From the NCBI GenBank assembly GCA_029990175.1, contig JARKIP010000023.1:19053501-19117500 (forward strand): a stretch of 64,000 nt of DNA, written 5' to 3'. Each line of letters begins with the position of its first letter. The stretch's first letter is position 1. Below are positions 1 through 10,455 of the stretch, piece after piece. The notes under the pieces were generated by a model. The model did no database searches. It was not told the origin of the DNA and worked only from the letters and a program-made list of their open reading frames with translations. This DNA comes from Petunia secreta (lineage: Eukaryota > Streptophyta > Magnoliopsida > Solanales > Solanaceae). A program made the position numbers and the translations under genes.

Positions 1-190
1 ATGCATGTTTAGTTTCATCACTTGGGGGATCTTTAATCAAATGATCATCTCTATCCATACTACGCAAATAAACCCTAATAGTTTTACTCCATTCCAAATA
101 ATTAGAACCATTCAATTTATGTTCGGTAATTCTTGACATGGTTGGAATTAATTCAGTCACAGCAGTCTTAATATCTTTATTATCAGCCAT
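1..190 (-). CDS. Ty1-copia gag N-terminus, truncated by window edge
   Basis: The minus strand opens with ATG at 190 and runs without a stop to the window edge (63 codons). The N-terminus MADNKDIKTAVTELI is followed by the segment NGSNYLEWSKTIRVYLRSM, the typical start of plant Ty1-copia gag (the Retrotran_gag_3/UBN2 type). Gag forms the virus-like particle that packages element RNA. The start codon is supported by its place downstream, on the minus strand, of an LTR, a primer-binding site and an untranslated leader. The rest of the polyprotein lies outside the window, so intactness cannot be judged. The family call is firm. Confidence 0.85.
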   Translation of the reverse strand, partial: MADNKDIKTAVTELIPTMSRITEHKLNGSNYLEWSKTIRVYLRSMDRDDHLIKDPPSDETKHA

Positions 191-760
191 TATTTCAATA
201 AGGTCACAAGGAATCAGGTTCTAAATCAAACAAAGATGCCCAACAGAACTGGATAATCAAAAGAAATCACAGAACAAGTATGTCGAAGGTGTCCCAACAA
301 AACTGGATAATCAAAAGAAATCACAGAGCAAGTATGTCGAAGGGATAAACAGAGCTGACCGTGATAGGCAAACCAAGAATCTGAACTGATATGAGAAAGC
401 AAGCGGAAGCGAACAAAAACAAATCTGACGATGAAATCCAAGAGCAAAATATGTCTGTTGATCAGAAATACCAAATGGGTCAGCCGGAAATAGCTGTGCG
501 ACCCCCGAAACAAATTTTGGCTGAAGCTGGAACCCTCACGCGCTGACACGCGCCACCACTGGAAATCTGACGCGCCGGCGATTTTGCTCCACGCGCTGTC
601 CAACAGGCACCGGAAATACTTTATTCCGGTCGGAATCCTCCCCTGAGTCTTACTGTGGTGGAGGTGAGATAAATCGACCTCTTCGAAATGTAACCCAAAA
701 CAACAGTGAACAGAAACGAGCAAAACTTTGAAAATAGGAAGCTGTGGATCGAGCCTTAGT
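191..760 (-). other. copia untranslated leader with internal duplication
   Basis: This lies between the primer-binding site and the gag ATG of the minus-strand copia element. A block of about 57 bp containing AACTGGATAATCAAAAGAAA occurs twice in tandem at about 240-346. The 165-codon minus-strand frame at 226-723 has no recognisable domain, and I treat it as non-coding leader. Confidence 0.6.
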
Positions 761-772
761 GCTCTGATACCA
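761..772 (-). promoter_or_regulatory. copia primer-binding site
   Basis: On the minus strand this reads TGGTATCAGAGC, the sequence complementary to the 3' end of plant initiator-methionine tRNA that most plant Ty1-copia elements use to prime minus-strand DNA synthesis. It abuts the LTR end (ACA then TGGTATC), which fixes the LTR/internal boundary at 772/773. Confidence 0.9.
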
Positions 773-1042
773 TGTAATTGAACTGATTAAATGTGTATTT
801 CTGGAGTCAGAATTACAATACATATATACAACTAACTAAGGCTCTATGAAAGGTAAGTGAATATCCTAAGTATCTCTCCTATGATTATGATCTCTATATA
901 AGGTAAGTATAGATATACACAATATTCTTTTACACACAGGTTATTAGGTCAAGCCTCACCTGAAATCCCCCTCCCTTCGCCACACCCCCCAAACATTCCC
1001 AGGTAGGCAGTGATACGACCTTGTTGCTATAGGAGGCTAACA
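773..1042 (-). repeat. copia 5' LTR
   Basis: On the plus strand this reads TGTAATTG...GGCTAACA, so it has the TG...CA ends of an LTR. The left end is fixed by the adjacent primer-binding site. The right end at 1042 is my choice of the CA that gives a 270-bp LTR, and no second LTR is in view to confirm it. A TATATAGAG-like promoter motif lies in it on the minus strand (around 890-900). Confidence 0.65.
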
Positions 1043-1247
1043 TGCTTAGTGATGGGTTGATGTGAGATGTGACCTATTCTAGAAGTTGGTCAATATGCAC
1101 CAACCAGAAAACAGCAAAATCTAATTAGGTACTAATGAAATGAGATATAGATATTGTTTCAGAAGCCGACTTTTGACCTTTCTGATTCCTTTGCTTGGAC
1201 CCTATTTGCCTTTTAGTTTATCTATATTTCTTGGTTGCCAATTTCAG

Positions 1248-1627
1248 GCCTTTCCCTTCCTGCGTTTCTAAGGCCAATGTTCGACTCTGTTGAATCATCC
1301 AAGCAAGTCCCTCAACCTGCTCTAAGTGATGTGAGTAAATCTCTGCCTACTGGTTCAAGTGTGCCATCCCTGGTTTTCCCTCTTTGTTCCAATTTCCTTG
1401 TCATTTTCTGCTGTCCGTATGGTTATTTTTTTCCCTCTTGGTTGCATATAACTGTAGCAATTTATCTGCAACTTGTAGACAATTATTTACACGCATGCTA
1501 GCCTGCACATAATTGCCCTCCAGTTCTTCATTTTTTAGGAGAGATAAGGCATGTACTTTATACATGACCAGAGTCTTTTCGTTTCCATGGTTTGCAGGTG
1601 GTTGCTGGTGTAACTGGTAAAAAATAA
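1248..1627 (+). CDS. last two exons of an unidentified plus-strand gene
   Basis: Two exons fit together. A polypyrimidine tract ending TTTCAG (AG at 1246-1247) precedes an exon from 1248 to 1330 encoding LSLPAFLRPMFDSVESSKQV and PQPALSD. GTGAGT at 1331 is a donor, TTTGCAG ending at 1597 an acceptor, and the terminal exon 1598-1627 encodes VVAGVTGKK and a stop. The phases match across the junction. The sequence after the stop looks like a 3' UTR. I do not recognise the protein. The upstream exons would lie beyond the minus-strand copia element, implying insertion into an intron, or the copy may be dead. The coordinates cover both exons and the intron (1331-1597). Confidence 0.35.
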
Positions 1628-3654
1628 GAATAAGTTGCCCAACAGGTTTTAGTATTAAAAAACTCATTGTCGTCTTATTGTTTACACTGTTGTTTGTTCT
1701 TTCTGATCTGAAAAGGAAATATAATCTTCTTTTGTGGATAACTATTAAAGATAGGGTAATGGAGCTCCTCGGATTCAATTTGGCTCACCTAGCCTTTGCA
1801 TGTAGGAGGCTCTGTCTCGATATCATTTAGTTGTGTGAATTGCTTTGGATTAGCTCCCTTTCTTTGTGAATTATGTTTCTTGGAAGTACACTTAAAACAA
1901 TTTCTAACAACCTCCACAATAGCTGCTAGAACTTACACCATCCATATGAGAGGTGTACTGTCTCTTCCTTTATATGATAACTTACATGTTAACAAGGATT
2001 TCTAGCAGTATTACACGAATCACAACCAACAAATCACCATTAGGTGAAAAAAATCGCTTGTGTTTGAAGTTATACAATGAATACTTCTTTCTTTGACTTG
2101 CTACTCTTCCATGGTATAACCTGCTTGAAACCCTCGTATATAGTTGCCTGTAAATTTGTCGATACGAATGATGTTAATAGATCTCAAAAAAAAAAGAAAA
2201 AAAAAGGAAGAAGATAAAACTTTAACATGTAAAGCTTGCCTAATATAAAATTGGTATACTGCATAAATACCACATTCAACTTTATCCCAAAGTTCACTCA
2301 AAGGTCTTAAACCCTGTGAAAGGCCTATTACCTTTTGTACTTGAACAAGACGTATCTCCAACAACATTACCAGATGGAGAACATGGGAGAGTGTAAGCGT
2401 CGTCACGTGTCCTTTAAGAGTCAATATACACTCTGCCATACGGCGTCTCAAGGTAGCAGGAGATAATTTTTTATTAGGCTTTCACAAAAATTAAATGTGT
2501 AGTTGAAACATCAAGACTAATCAACGTGATGTTTATGTACAAACATGCACCCAACAAACGCCATAACGTTTTATTGATCCAATTCAAACATCACGCACAT
2601 GATCCGTGGAAGGACTTGAGTGTTTGAATGGTGATGGTGGAAGTGTTTGACATACAATATGCAAACAAAGTAGGCACATTTCGCTATCTTTATCGAAATA
2701 TCTTAAACCATCCCATGCCTTTTATGGATAGAATCGAACAGCCTATAGGTGAGGGCAACACCTACTTTCCACCCTATAAATGCTACTAATTGCTCAAGAC
2801 AATTGTGGTATGTGTGAAATCCTTTGCTAAAAGTTAAGTAGATTAGCTCTTAGCTCTTAGCTCCTAGCTCCGTAGCCTTCTTCAGTTCAACTGCCACTAT
2901 TATTAACCCATGTGCTGAAGTTTACGAACAAGCGCAACTTGTTGAAAGCTTATAAGTTGGATAAATGAAAACAAACAAATTAAAGGTGGGGAACATTGGA
3001 TCAAATCCAGTCTTGCAATGAAAAATAATGTGTAATAGGTTAATTTGATACTATATAAATTATGTAAATGTACATGCACTATTAGTGCATAAAACTTAAA
3101 CTATTTAATTAATTATTGAATTTAAGTTTTACATACTGACGATGTACAACTAAATTACTTATAAAATTTTGCAAGTAAATTGTTTGATAAGCATTAGTTG
3201 ATAAATTGATAAAAATAATAGTAACTAATCAACTCGTACGGATTAAACTATACACTAAGAGCATGTTTTGTTTAGATTGGTTTGATGTATAACTAGAAAT
3301 AATCATGGTATTAAAAAGTTGTACTATTAGATTCCCTAAGTTTGATTTATCTTTTCAACTCTTGCATATATAGTTAATTCTGGTATAAAGTTCTGCACCA
3401 ATAATGGTATTATATCAGATACAACCGATAACATGGTATAAAAAAGTATTTTCACTCACTCAGTGGGTATAACTCGAATCCTATTCTTCAAGAATTAATA
3501 AATGTCCAAATATACTAAAGTCATGCATTTCATCTTATGGAGAAAGTGGAAACAGTGAAACATATGTGAACCTCAACATATAGGTGGCTCACTTCAAGTC
3601 TATAATTCTAAATGCTAGCCAAAAGTGAACCAAATTGATCTATCCCAACAGATA
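1628..3654. other. AT-rich intergenic DNA with an orphan coding-like patch
   Basis: The first few hundred bases are probably 3' UTR of the gene before it. At 2101-2451 the minus strand has a 116-codon frame, and an overlapping frame there reads DDAYTLPCSPSGNVVGD before a stop. Both look somewhat protein-like, but I recognise neither. From 2460 to 3654 I see only AT-rich sequence. Confidence 0.3.
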
Positions 3655-3696
3655 TTAGTAGTAACTAGTGTAAATGGAGATAATTGTAACACTTAC

Positions 3697-4278
3697 CCAT
3701 GTGTGAGACTTGCTAGAGAGACTGGATAAGCTTCCATTACTTCTAAAACTTGGCATTCTCGCACTGCAACTTCTGCCTTTATCAATAATGCCACTATAGT
3801 CTGTTGAATCCATGAAGCTGGATGAAAAAACACAACTATTGCCAGCACCCTTAAGTTTAACATTCCTTTGCCACCAGTTTCCTCTGTGCAGTTTCTTCTT
3901 GCCAAGAACAAAGGTGCTAACTTGCTCAGTTTCAGTACTATCAAAAGACCCTTTAAGATTTCTCAAGAACCTGAATGAAGATGAGGAGAACTTAGGCTTG
4001 ACATCAATACAAGGTCCATCAAGGACAGTAGTGGGTGATGGTGAGTATAGTCTTGGAGGAGGCTCTAAGCATTTGGTAGGCTCATTGAAACTGGACTTTG
4101 GGAGAGTGATGAGTTCAGTACATGGCCTAGGTTTGCCAGGCTTTTCTTCCCATTGAAAAGGAACAGAAGCTAAGGTGTGAATAGGTGAATTTACCATTTC
4201 CTTTTGCTCAGACTGCATAGCTGGTACTGAAAAAAGAGGATGTTTAGGTGTAGAATTTGGCTCTGCCTTTGCCCCCAC
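3697..4278 (-). CDS. DUF688-like plant protein, first exon
   Basis: The minus-strand frame starts at ATG 4278 (MGAKAEPNSTPKHPLF) and encodes about 194 residues before a perfect splice donor, GTAAGT, read at 3696-3691. Near residue 40 it carries VPFQWEEKPGKPRP, the hallmark motif of the plant-specific DUF688 family. Next come a proline/serine-rich stretch (PPPRLYSPSPTTVLDGP), FRFLRNLKG, and a basic, serine-rich tail (SFRSNGSLSSLSSKSHTW). No signal peptide or membrane segment is evident. Members of this family have no established biochemical role. Reading on into the presumed intron gives 207 codons ending in an unrelated tail, which supports splicing. I could not place the downstream exon. The gene looks intact over this exon. 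Confidence 0.7.
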
Positions 4279-5354
4279 AGCTATATATGTGGTGGGGTTG
4301 GTCAGTGATAATGTTGTCTGTAGTTTGAAACAAAGAAAAGGGTCAAAACTAACCCGCCCTAGGAAATAACTAAAATTTACCTTCGTTATATCATTCTAAA
4401 GTCATTTAGGTTACTTTTTCAGCAAATCGTCTCGTATTTGTTATTGTTAATGGAGCTCCAACTTGAAGTATAACAAATGATGATGATAATCTTAATCCAT
4501 AAATCAAAAGTACACGGTAAATTTGAAGGTGAAGTATTTTGAAATTTAATGTGTGTACTGTGTAGAGATATATATAAAAAAAAAATTGAAAATGAAAAGA
4601 GAATTGTGACGAGGAATAAGAGACAAATGAAGGGCTTTTACTTTTTCTTGTTGGTTAAAGAGGACTTTCCATCAGTTTGGCTACTTTATATACAGAGAAA
4701 GGTGCAAAGATGAAGCAACAAATTAAAGATTATATCACCGAAGAATTTGGTGGGATAGAATGATCAATCTACTCTAAGTCTTAATCATATATCATGGAGT
4801 TGAGCTTTAAATTAGAGAAATTTCTGATAGGAAGTGTTTCTCCTGTTATGAACATGAATTCAAATTAGTTAGATCAGTGAATACCGGACAGTTATAAAAT
4901 AACTAAAGAGGGTCGAAAGTATTACATGTGCTAAAGCATGTTTGCCTTTAAATTAGCAAATTATATGCACTCATTGACTCTCTGCTCCTTTTAGCTGATG
5001 TGATGAAGATAATTTTCTTTCTGTTAATCCGATGTTCTTTTCGTGGAAGAAATCGAACCACATAAGAAATTACGACTAGGATATTTGCTAAATATTTTAA
5101 CAATACTCAAGTAAATAAATAATCTCATAAGATTATGCATGGTGTCTTTCTTTTCGGCACATACACCACCAACAATGATAAATATGTTTAATAAGAAAAT
5201 TAAATTATTATTTGAGCCACAGCATTTTTTGTTTCTTCGTTGCTTCCGTTTCAATTTTGTTTGTTTTATGACTGTGTGCCTTTTTATTGTGTAATGGATT
5301 GCATTGTATCCCATAGATTAAAAAAATGTCAGCTCTCTCCAGGTTAAACTCTAT
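4279..5354. other. intergenic, probable upstream region of the DUF688-like gene
   Basis: AT-rich sequence without a recognisable gene. The part next to 4279 should hold the promoter of the minus-strand DUF688-like gene. A TATATA run lies immediately upstream of its ATG, too close to call a core promoter. The 96-codon minus-strand frame at 5024-5314 has no recognisable features. Confidence 0.4.
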
Positions 5355-5883
5355 GGGGTCGTTCGGTTGAAGGTATTATTTACGCGGGTATTAATTATTA
5401 ATGTGGTATTAGTAATGTGGGTATTAATAATGTGTGTATTAATAATGTGGGTATTAGTTAGCGCGGAGTTTAGTAATGTGGGTATTATCCATGGATATAT
5501 TATAACGTAGGGATTATTTTTTGAATCACTGATATATTACAAATTAATAAATAATATTATTATTTAAAATATTTATTTACTCTTTAAATAAAATTTTAAA
5601 ATATGCTCATAATGAGGGTCACTTTTGTCATTTTAAATTTTAATACCTGCGTTATTAATACCCACATTATTAATACCACATTCTACCCCGCATAAAATAA
5701 TATATAGATTCCCACATTATTAATGCGGGTATTAATAATGCGGAATATACACAAACGCAACCAAACGTTGCACTAATTTTATGCGGGTATTAAAATTTCA
5801 CAGAAAACCAACCGAACGCTGCGCTAAATTAGCACGGAGTTTTGTGCGGATATTAAGTTGCTTGTCCAGCAACCGAACGACCC
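5355..5883. mobile_element. MITE with GGGGTCGTTCGGTTG terminal inverted repeats
   Basis: The left end GGGGTCGTTCGGTTG (5355-5369) is matched by CAACCGAACGACCC at 5870-5883. TAT flanks both sides (5352-5354 and 5884-5886), consistent with a 3-bp target duplication of PIF/Harbinger type, although one terminal G is not matched. The interior has no ORF and consists of reiterated ATTAATAATGTGGGTATT-like motifs in both orientations, so the whole element can fold back. The superfamily call is tentative. The element boundaries are well supported. Confidence 0.75.
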
Positions 5884-6115
5884 TATATGTTTTAAAATGA
5901 AATTGGAAAATGCATCACATAACTGACACGGGTATATAAAATTTCACTTATTAGCGAATAAATGAACTTTTTGCAATTCCCACAAAATCAAGTACTCCCT
6001 AGATAGGGGCCTTTCTTGTTTCCTTTGTCAAACTGCAATGTAAAGACAGATTTGATTCATCATTTTATCTTCTTTGGGGACCAAAGTCCCGATCCGGCTG
6101 ATTAATGCATCAACT

Positions 6116-6497
6116 GGGGGAAAGTGCATGAGATGTCACTTTTGTCAGTGGTCTTTGATTTGAAGCCACTTTTTCTATTGATTTTTGCATGAGAGGCCAC
6201 TTTTTTGGAACTTCAATCCTTTTGGGTTGAACTTCACACAAGTTCAGCCCACAAGGGTTGAAGTTTAACTTCAGCTCACCACAAGGATTGAAGTTCAAAC
6301 TTCGACCTACAAGGGTTGAAGTTTACAGCATCTATACCTAAAATTTCAACCCTTACGGATTGAAGTTGAACTTCATAACTTAAGCATGAAGTTCAACCAT
6401 CGTTTGAACTTCAGCTCACAAAGATTGAAGTTTCAAAAAATGGTCTTTTATGTAAAACTAATAAAAAAATGGCTTTAAACTAAATGCCAGTGCCAGG
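6116..6497. mobile_element. small Mutator-like MITE with GGATTGAAGTT repeats
   Basis: The left end (GGGGGAAAGTGCATGAGATG, then CAGTGGTCTTTGATTTGAAG) is mirrored by the right end read in reverse (CACTGGCATTTAGTTTAAAG). Both are followed inward by GCCA(C)TTTTT. The left end also resembles the right terminus of the large Mutator-like element at 37.8 kb (GGGGCGAAGTGCACAAAAGG). The interior is a small array of TTCAACCC/GGGTTGAAGTT and GGATTGAAGTT units, the same motif that fills the large element. There is no coding capacity. It is best read as a non-autonomous derivative of that family. Confidence 0.7.
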
Positions 6498-6839
6498 GCG
6501 AAATTTTTACAACTACTGGGCCTTCTAGAAATACAGAAATTCTCACCAAATATCTCTCGCAGGGCGCAGGTTTTAACCAAGGCGTACAAAGTGTTAAACT
6601 CTTAGCTCCCGTCACCAGAATTCCTGGCAATCCATCGAGGAACTCTACCTCCCAAGAACTTACTGAACTAAGTTCCTGGCCTGTGCCTGGAAATTTGCCA
6701 TAACTTGCTCAGGTTCTGGCAATGGAGACTTAAAGTAACGAGATTTTAATAGGGGCCAGAAGCTTAACAATTGCGCTGAAGTGTCCTATTTATGTATATC
6801 TCCCCTAGAATATGGGCCAAATCCAATAAAAAATGGGAT

Positions 6840-7182
6840 TTTTTAACGTAAATATACAACTCTAGCTACATAAATTATAAAAGATACCAATATTATACAC
6901 TTTTTAAAAAATACCAACATATTTATATCTACTATATACATTTCCAACCGAACTTACAAATTAGGATTTCTTCTTCCTTCTTCTTGCTGCCCCCCACCCA
7001 CTCCTGCCACCCTAGTCGCGCCACCAACCAGTCACCATCAGCTGCCGCACGGGCCACCTACCAGACGATTTTTATTTTTTTTATTTTTTGGATCTAAAAA
7101 GTGAAATACACATACATACACATATATTCATTGATTTAAAATTACAGTTGCAACATACATATAAATAAAAATACATGTAAAT

Positions 7183-7232
<50 letters not shown>

Positions 7233-7955
7233 ATACGTACACTAGACACACACATACATACATGGATCTATAGATCTAAAATTAAATGTACAAATTTAGG
7301 TGTGTCATACTTACATTTGAAATACACACAAAAACACATACAAATAATACAATATATACTCAGACATACACGTTCATACAATGATATACACATACATACA
7401 CTTGTGTGCTTGAAAATTGTTCATGTATATATACGAACATACAGATACATACACCTGTAGAAAACTAAACATACACTTACTTTCACCTTCAAACAACCAC
7501 CAACAACTACTGTAACCACCATAATATGCAGATACATGGAAATACAAAGGTAAACATATATATACACAAACAATTTTTTTTTTAAAAAAAGAAGGAGAAG
7601 AAGCAGATCGAGCTCCCATCCATGCACCTTCAGCGGAGCAGTGCAACATGGAGGAACAGCTGCAGCAGATCTAAAAAGCAGCAGCAGTAGCGAATCGAAC
7701 CAACAAACTGCAGGCGCAGCAGCAGCAGATTGGCAGCGGAGTAGCAACGGGGAGGTACTTTCCGGCGTCAGCGAGTGGGTGGAAGAGGGGGAGAGAAAGA
7801 GAGAAAATTAGGGTTAGGTGTTAGAGAGAAGGAAAAATGAGAAAATGGTATGTTTTGTAAAAATTATACAAATGTCGTTATATTTTGTAATTTCTCAATA
7901 ATGTCGAACTTTTTGTAATTTAGCTGCTTAATGCGTCCATTAGCATAAAATTTCT
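6840..7955. mobile_element. non-autonomous inverted-repeat element with gene-like interior
   Basis: The left flank (AAGATACCAATATTATACAC...) and the reverse complement of the right flank (...ACGACATTTGTATAATTTTT, ACAAAACATACCAT) are imperfect inverted repeats of about 100 bp. Between them lie ACATACATA-rich DNA, a TA microsatellite and a GC-richer segment at 7590-7830. On the minus strand that segment reads like a plant 5' UTR (CCTAATTTTCTCTCTTTCTC) followed by CTGCTGCTG-type low-complexity codons. This resembles a Mutator-type element that has captured a gene 5' end (Pack-MULE). The minus-strand frames at 7374-7747 lie here, and I do not call them genes. Confidence 0.5.
7185..7229. repeat. 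(TA)n microsatellite
   Basis: About 45 bp of uninterrupted alternating TA within ACATACATA-rich DNA. Confidence 0.95.
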
Positions 7956-8039
7956 AAAAAAAAAAAAGACAGCCATGTTATAAAAATTCACCCGGTCTCC
8001 CAAATTTGACTAGTTTTGAGGGTTTATCAAATTTTCCAT

Positions 8040-8550
8040 GATTTTTCGTAAATAATCTCTAGCTTGCTAGTGTTGCTTTACCAAGACTTATTCAAGGCAA
8101 TTTAGCTGGGAGAATGGGTGAAGGAATTGAGGACAAGTGTTGCCTATTTGTCAAGATTTAAAGGCAATTTAGTTGAGAGAACGGGAGTAACGGGATGAGA
8201 AAAAATATAGTTGGTAGAATGGGATGAAGGGATCGAGCGCAGGTGCTGCCTATTTTCCAAGATTCCAATGCAATTTAGTTGGAGCCAGGAGAAGGGGGTT
8301 AAGGGCAAGTCTTGCCTTGCCAAGACTTCAAGAGTTGCATATTTGCCAAGATTTCAAAATAATTTAGTTGGACACATGTGGAAAGAAATGATGGGAAGTA
8401 TTGTCCTTTCAAGACTTCAAGACAATTTAGGTAAAGAGGGAGGGTGGGAGTAAGAGAGAATACACATAATTAATTAGGTATTGAGGAGTATTTGCATTCA
8501 TTTTTGCTTAACCAATGGTCAATAACACAAACCATTGCTTCCGACCATTT
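8040..8550. mobile_element. diverged family B foldback element
   Basis: Four degenerate units of about 60-80 bp, each with a CAAGTGTTGCC-like start and a CAAGACTTCAAGGCAATTTAG-like middle, occupy about 8085-8450. The right end (TTTTTGCTTAACCAATGG, then ACACAAACCATTGCTTCC) matches the right ends of the family B elements at 17.9, 38.3 and 38.8 kb. The left end is poorly preserved. The 80-codon plus-strand frame at 8211-8453 is made of these repeats and is not called as a gene. Confidence 0.55.
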
Positions 8551-9694
8551 AGAACCGGACCATACGCTAGCTCCGGGAAGCACGGGAGATGATCTCAATC
8601 CAACAAAATGGATATCTAATCCATCACCACAATATTATTTTCTAAAATGATGGAGAAATCGGTCTACCAACCTTACCATTTCGCCCTTTTTCCTTGAGCA
8701 ATACAAAGCTTATATCTCGTAGCTGAAGGCTTGAACCTGTAACTTAAATCACAAAATCTTCAACCTTTGCCACTTTTCCTATACGTTCATGCAATGTTTT
8801 CATACATGCTTACTCTAAACTTAGAACATTAATTAAGCCAAATCCATGTCACTCTATTCAGCGCCAATAATGTACTGCGTAGAACTTTTACAGCCTGGAC
8901 CTTGGAGTGATGAAAGGATCATATGAATCCATATGAAGAGCTATAACTTAATTAAATTATGAGAAATGGTAGAAAAGGTGAAAACGACCATTTCAGTTTT
9001 AGAAACTTGTCTCATATTATGACGAGAAGATAAGAGCTTAAGGTAAAGGTATATTCCTCAAAGATCACGTGGTAAAAGTTAATATTATCATTAGTGAAGA
9101 GGCATGATAAGTTTTCGAATTCTTCTAGATAGTCAGTTTCATAGAAATGGGGGTTGATAAAAAAAGTCTTACAAGATGGAGAAATGTGTTTACTTTCTTT
9201 CTTTTTTGGGTAAAAAATGTGTTTACACTCAGCAATATGTTACTACTGAACCATCGCTAATTATACTAAGAGCTAGTAATATACATTCTCAATTCAATTC
9301 ATCACTTACCCAAGGTAGTTTAATGTAAGAACTGAGTGGGGGTAATTATTTCGCTCCAAATTTTCATTAATTACTAAGCTAACACAATTCTACTCTTCTG
9401 CTGTAACAGCAAACTCAAAAACAAAGCAAATGGATATTGAAGAGAATACTTTTCGAGTTTTTATCCAATAATCAGCTCAGACAAAGAAAAGAATAAAAAT
9501 TAAAGTTACCAACTAATTCACCTAAAACAATAGGAGTATATGAAGTCGTTTAGTGACATTAAAAATCGTCTCCTGAATTACTGCTACAAAATCTTGATGC
9601 ACAAATGACATTCTCTATAGCATAAATACAAACTAAGGTTGAGTAATATAATGCATATTAACTGAAGTTTTACAAAATATAACTTGTACATTAA
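8551..9694. other. intergenic, nothing recognised
   Basis: AT-rich DNA with no ORF of note. Its right part is immediately 3' of the minus-strand AP2/ERF gene and should contain that gene's 3' UTR and polyadenylation signals. Confidence 0.5.
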
Positions 9695-10297
9695 TTATAC
9701 AACTTCATCGTCTATGAATGTACTATTATTATCAATAGGAAACACCCCACCACAAGAATTATGATTCCATTGCCATACCTCATGAGAGTATAGATAATCA
9801 CTCCTATTTAAGCTGCTCTCCGATGACAAACACTCTTTTCCGGCATCTTTCAACTCCGGCAGCTCAATTTCAGTCCAAAAATCATCACATACACAATCCT
9901 CGTTATTCTTTTTCCTCACAATATTTGCATTATTTGCTGCAATTGCTGCTGCTGCCTGAATATCTCTAGGCATACAAGTTTTCGGCCGTGGTAAATGCTC
10001 TATTTCATCAGGAAAATTCAACTGTGCTTTACATCCTTTAAGACAATAAGCAGCTACATCATAAGCTCTAGCAGCCATTTCAGGTGAAGAAAAAGAACCT
10101 AGCCAAATGCGTGACTTTTTTCTTGGTTCTCTAATTTCTGATACCCATTTTCCCCACCGTCGTCTTCGGACACCACGATAATGTTGATGCCTTGTGTTGC
10201 TGCCTTTGTGTGTATCTATTTTCCGGCAATTTGTATTTACCGGAGAAGTGGATATGTTATTTTCATTGCATGGTGGTAATGGTTGTCTTTGTTCCAT
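9695..10297 (-). CDS. AP2/ERF transcription factor, DREB type
   Basis: An intronless minus-strand frame. I start it at the ATG at 10297 (MEQRQPLPPCNENN), giving 200 residues. An in-frame upstream ATG at 10408 would add 37 residues that look like translated leader. The AP2 DNA-binding domain lies at about residues 40-95: HYRGVRRRRWGKWVSEIREP, then RKKSRIWLGSFSSPEMAARA and AYDVAAYCLKGCKAQLNFP. WVSEIRE, with Val where ERF-subfamily proteins have Ala, indicates the DREB subfamily, whose members bind DRE/CRT (GCCGAC) or GCC-box DNA in stress and development. After the domain comes PRDIQAAAAIAAN, conserved in this group, then an acidic C-terminus (DDFWTEIELPELKD, FIDDEVV) that could activate transcription. 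The protein is nuclear by inference. It appears intact, and its upstream region carries nested MITEs. Confidence 0.9.
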   Translation of the reverse strand: MEQRQPLPPCNENNISTSPVNTNCRKIDTHKGSNTRHQHYRGVRRRRWGKWVSEIREPRKKSRIWLGSFSSPEMAARAYDVAAYCLKGCKAQLNFPDEIEHLPRPKTCMPRDIQAAAAIAANNANIVRKKNNEDCVCDDFWTEIELPELKDAGKECLSSESSLNRSDYLYSHEVWQWNHNSCGGVFPIDNNSTFIDDEVV

Positions 10298-10455
10298 TGC
10301 AAAACAATCGCTTGTTATCGTCTCTTCATGTGTCTTAAATATTACGTCTGCATGGGACCAAACAAATTTATTTTGTCGTATATGACATACTATTGGAATG
10401 TCGAGCACACGCCAGTTGCGAATTTAAAATTTGAACTTAGTGCATTTAATATTTA

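Noticed and set aside
10298..10408. N-terminal extension of the DREB-type protein from the upstream ATG
   Set aside because: The extra 37 residues (MLDIPIVCHIRQNKF...) have no similarity to the family pattern, and the shorter start gives the usual compact N-terminus. An upstream start is not excluded.
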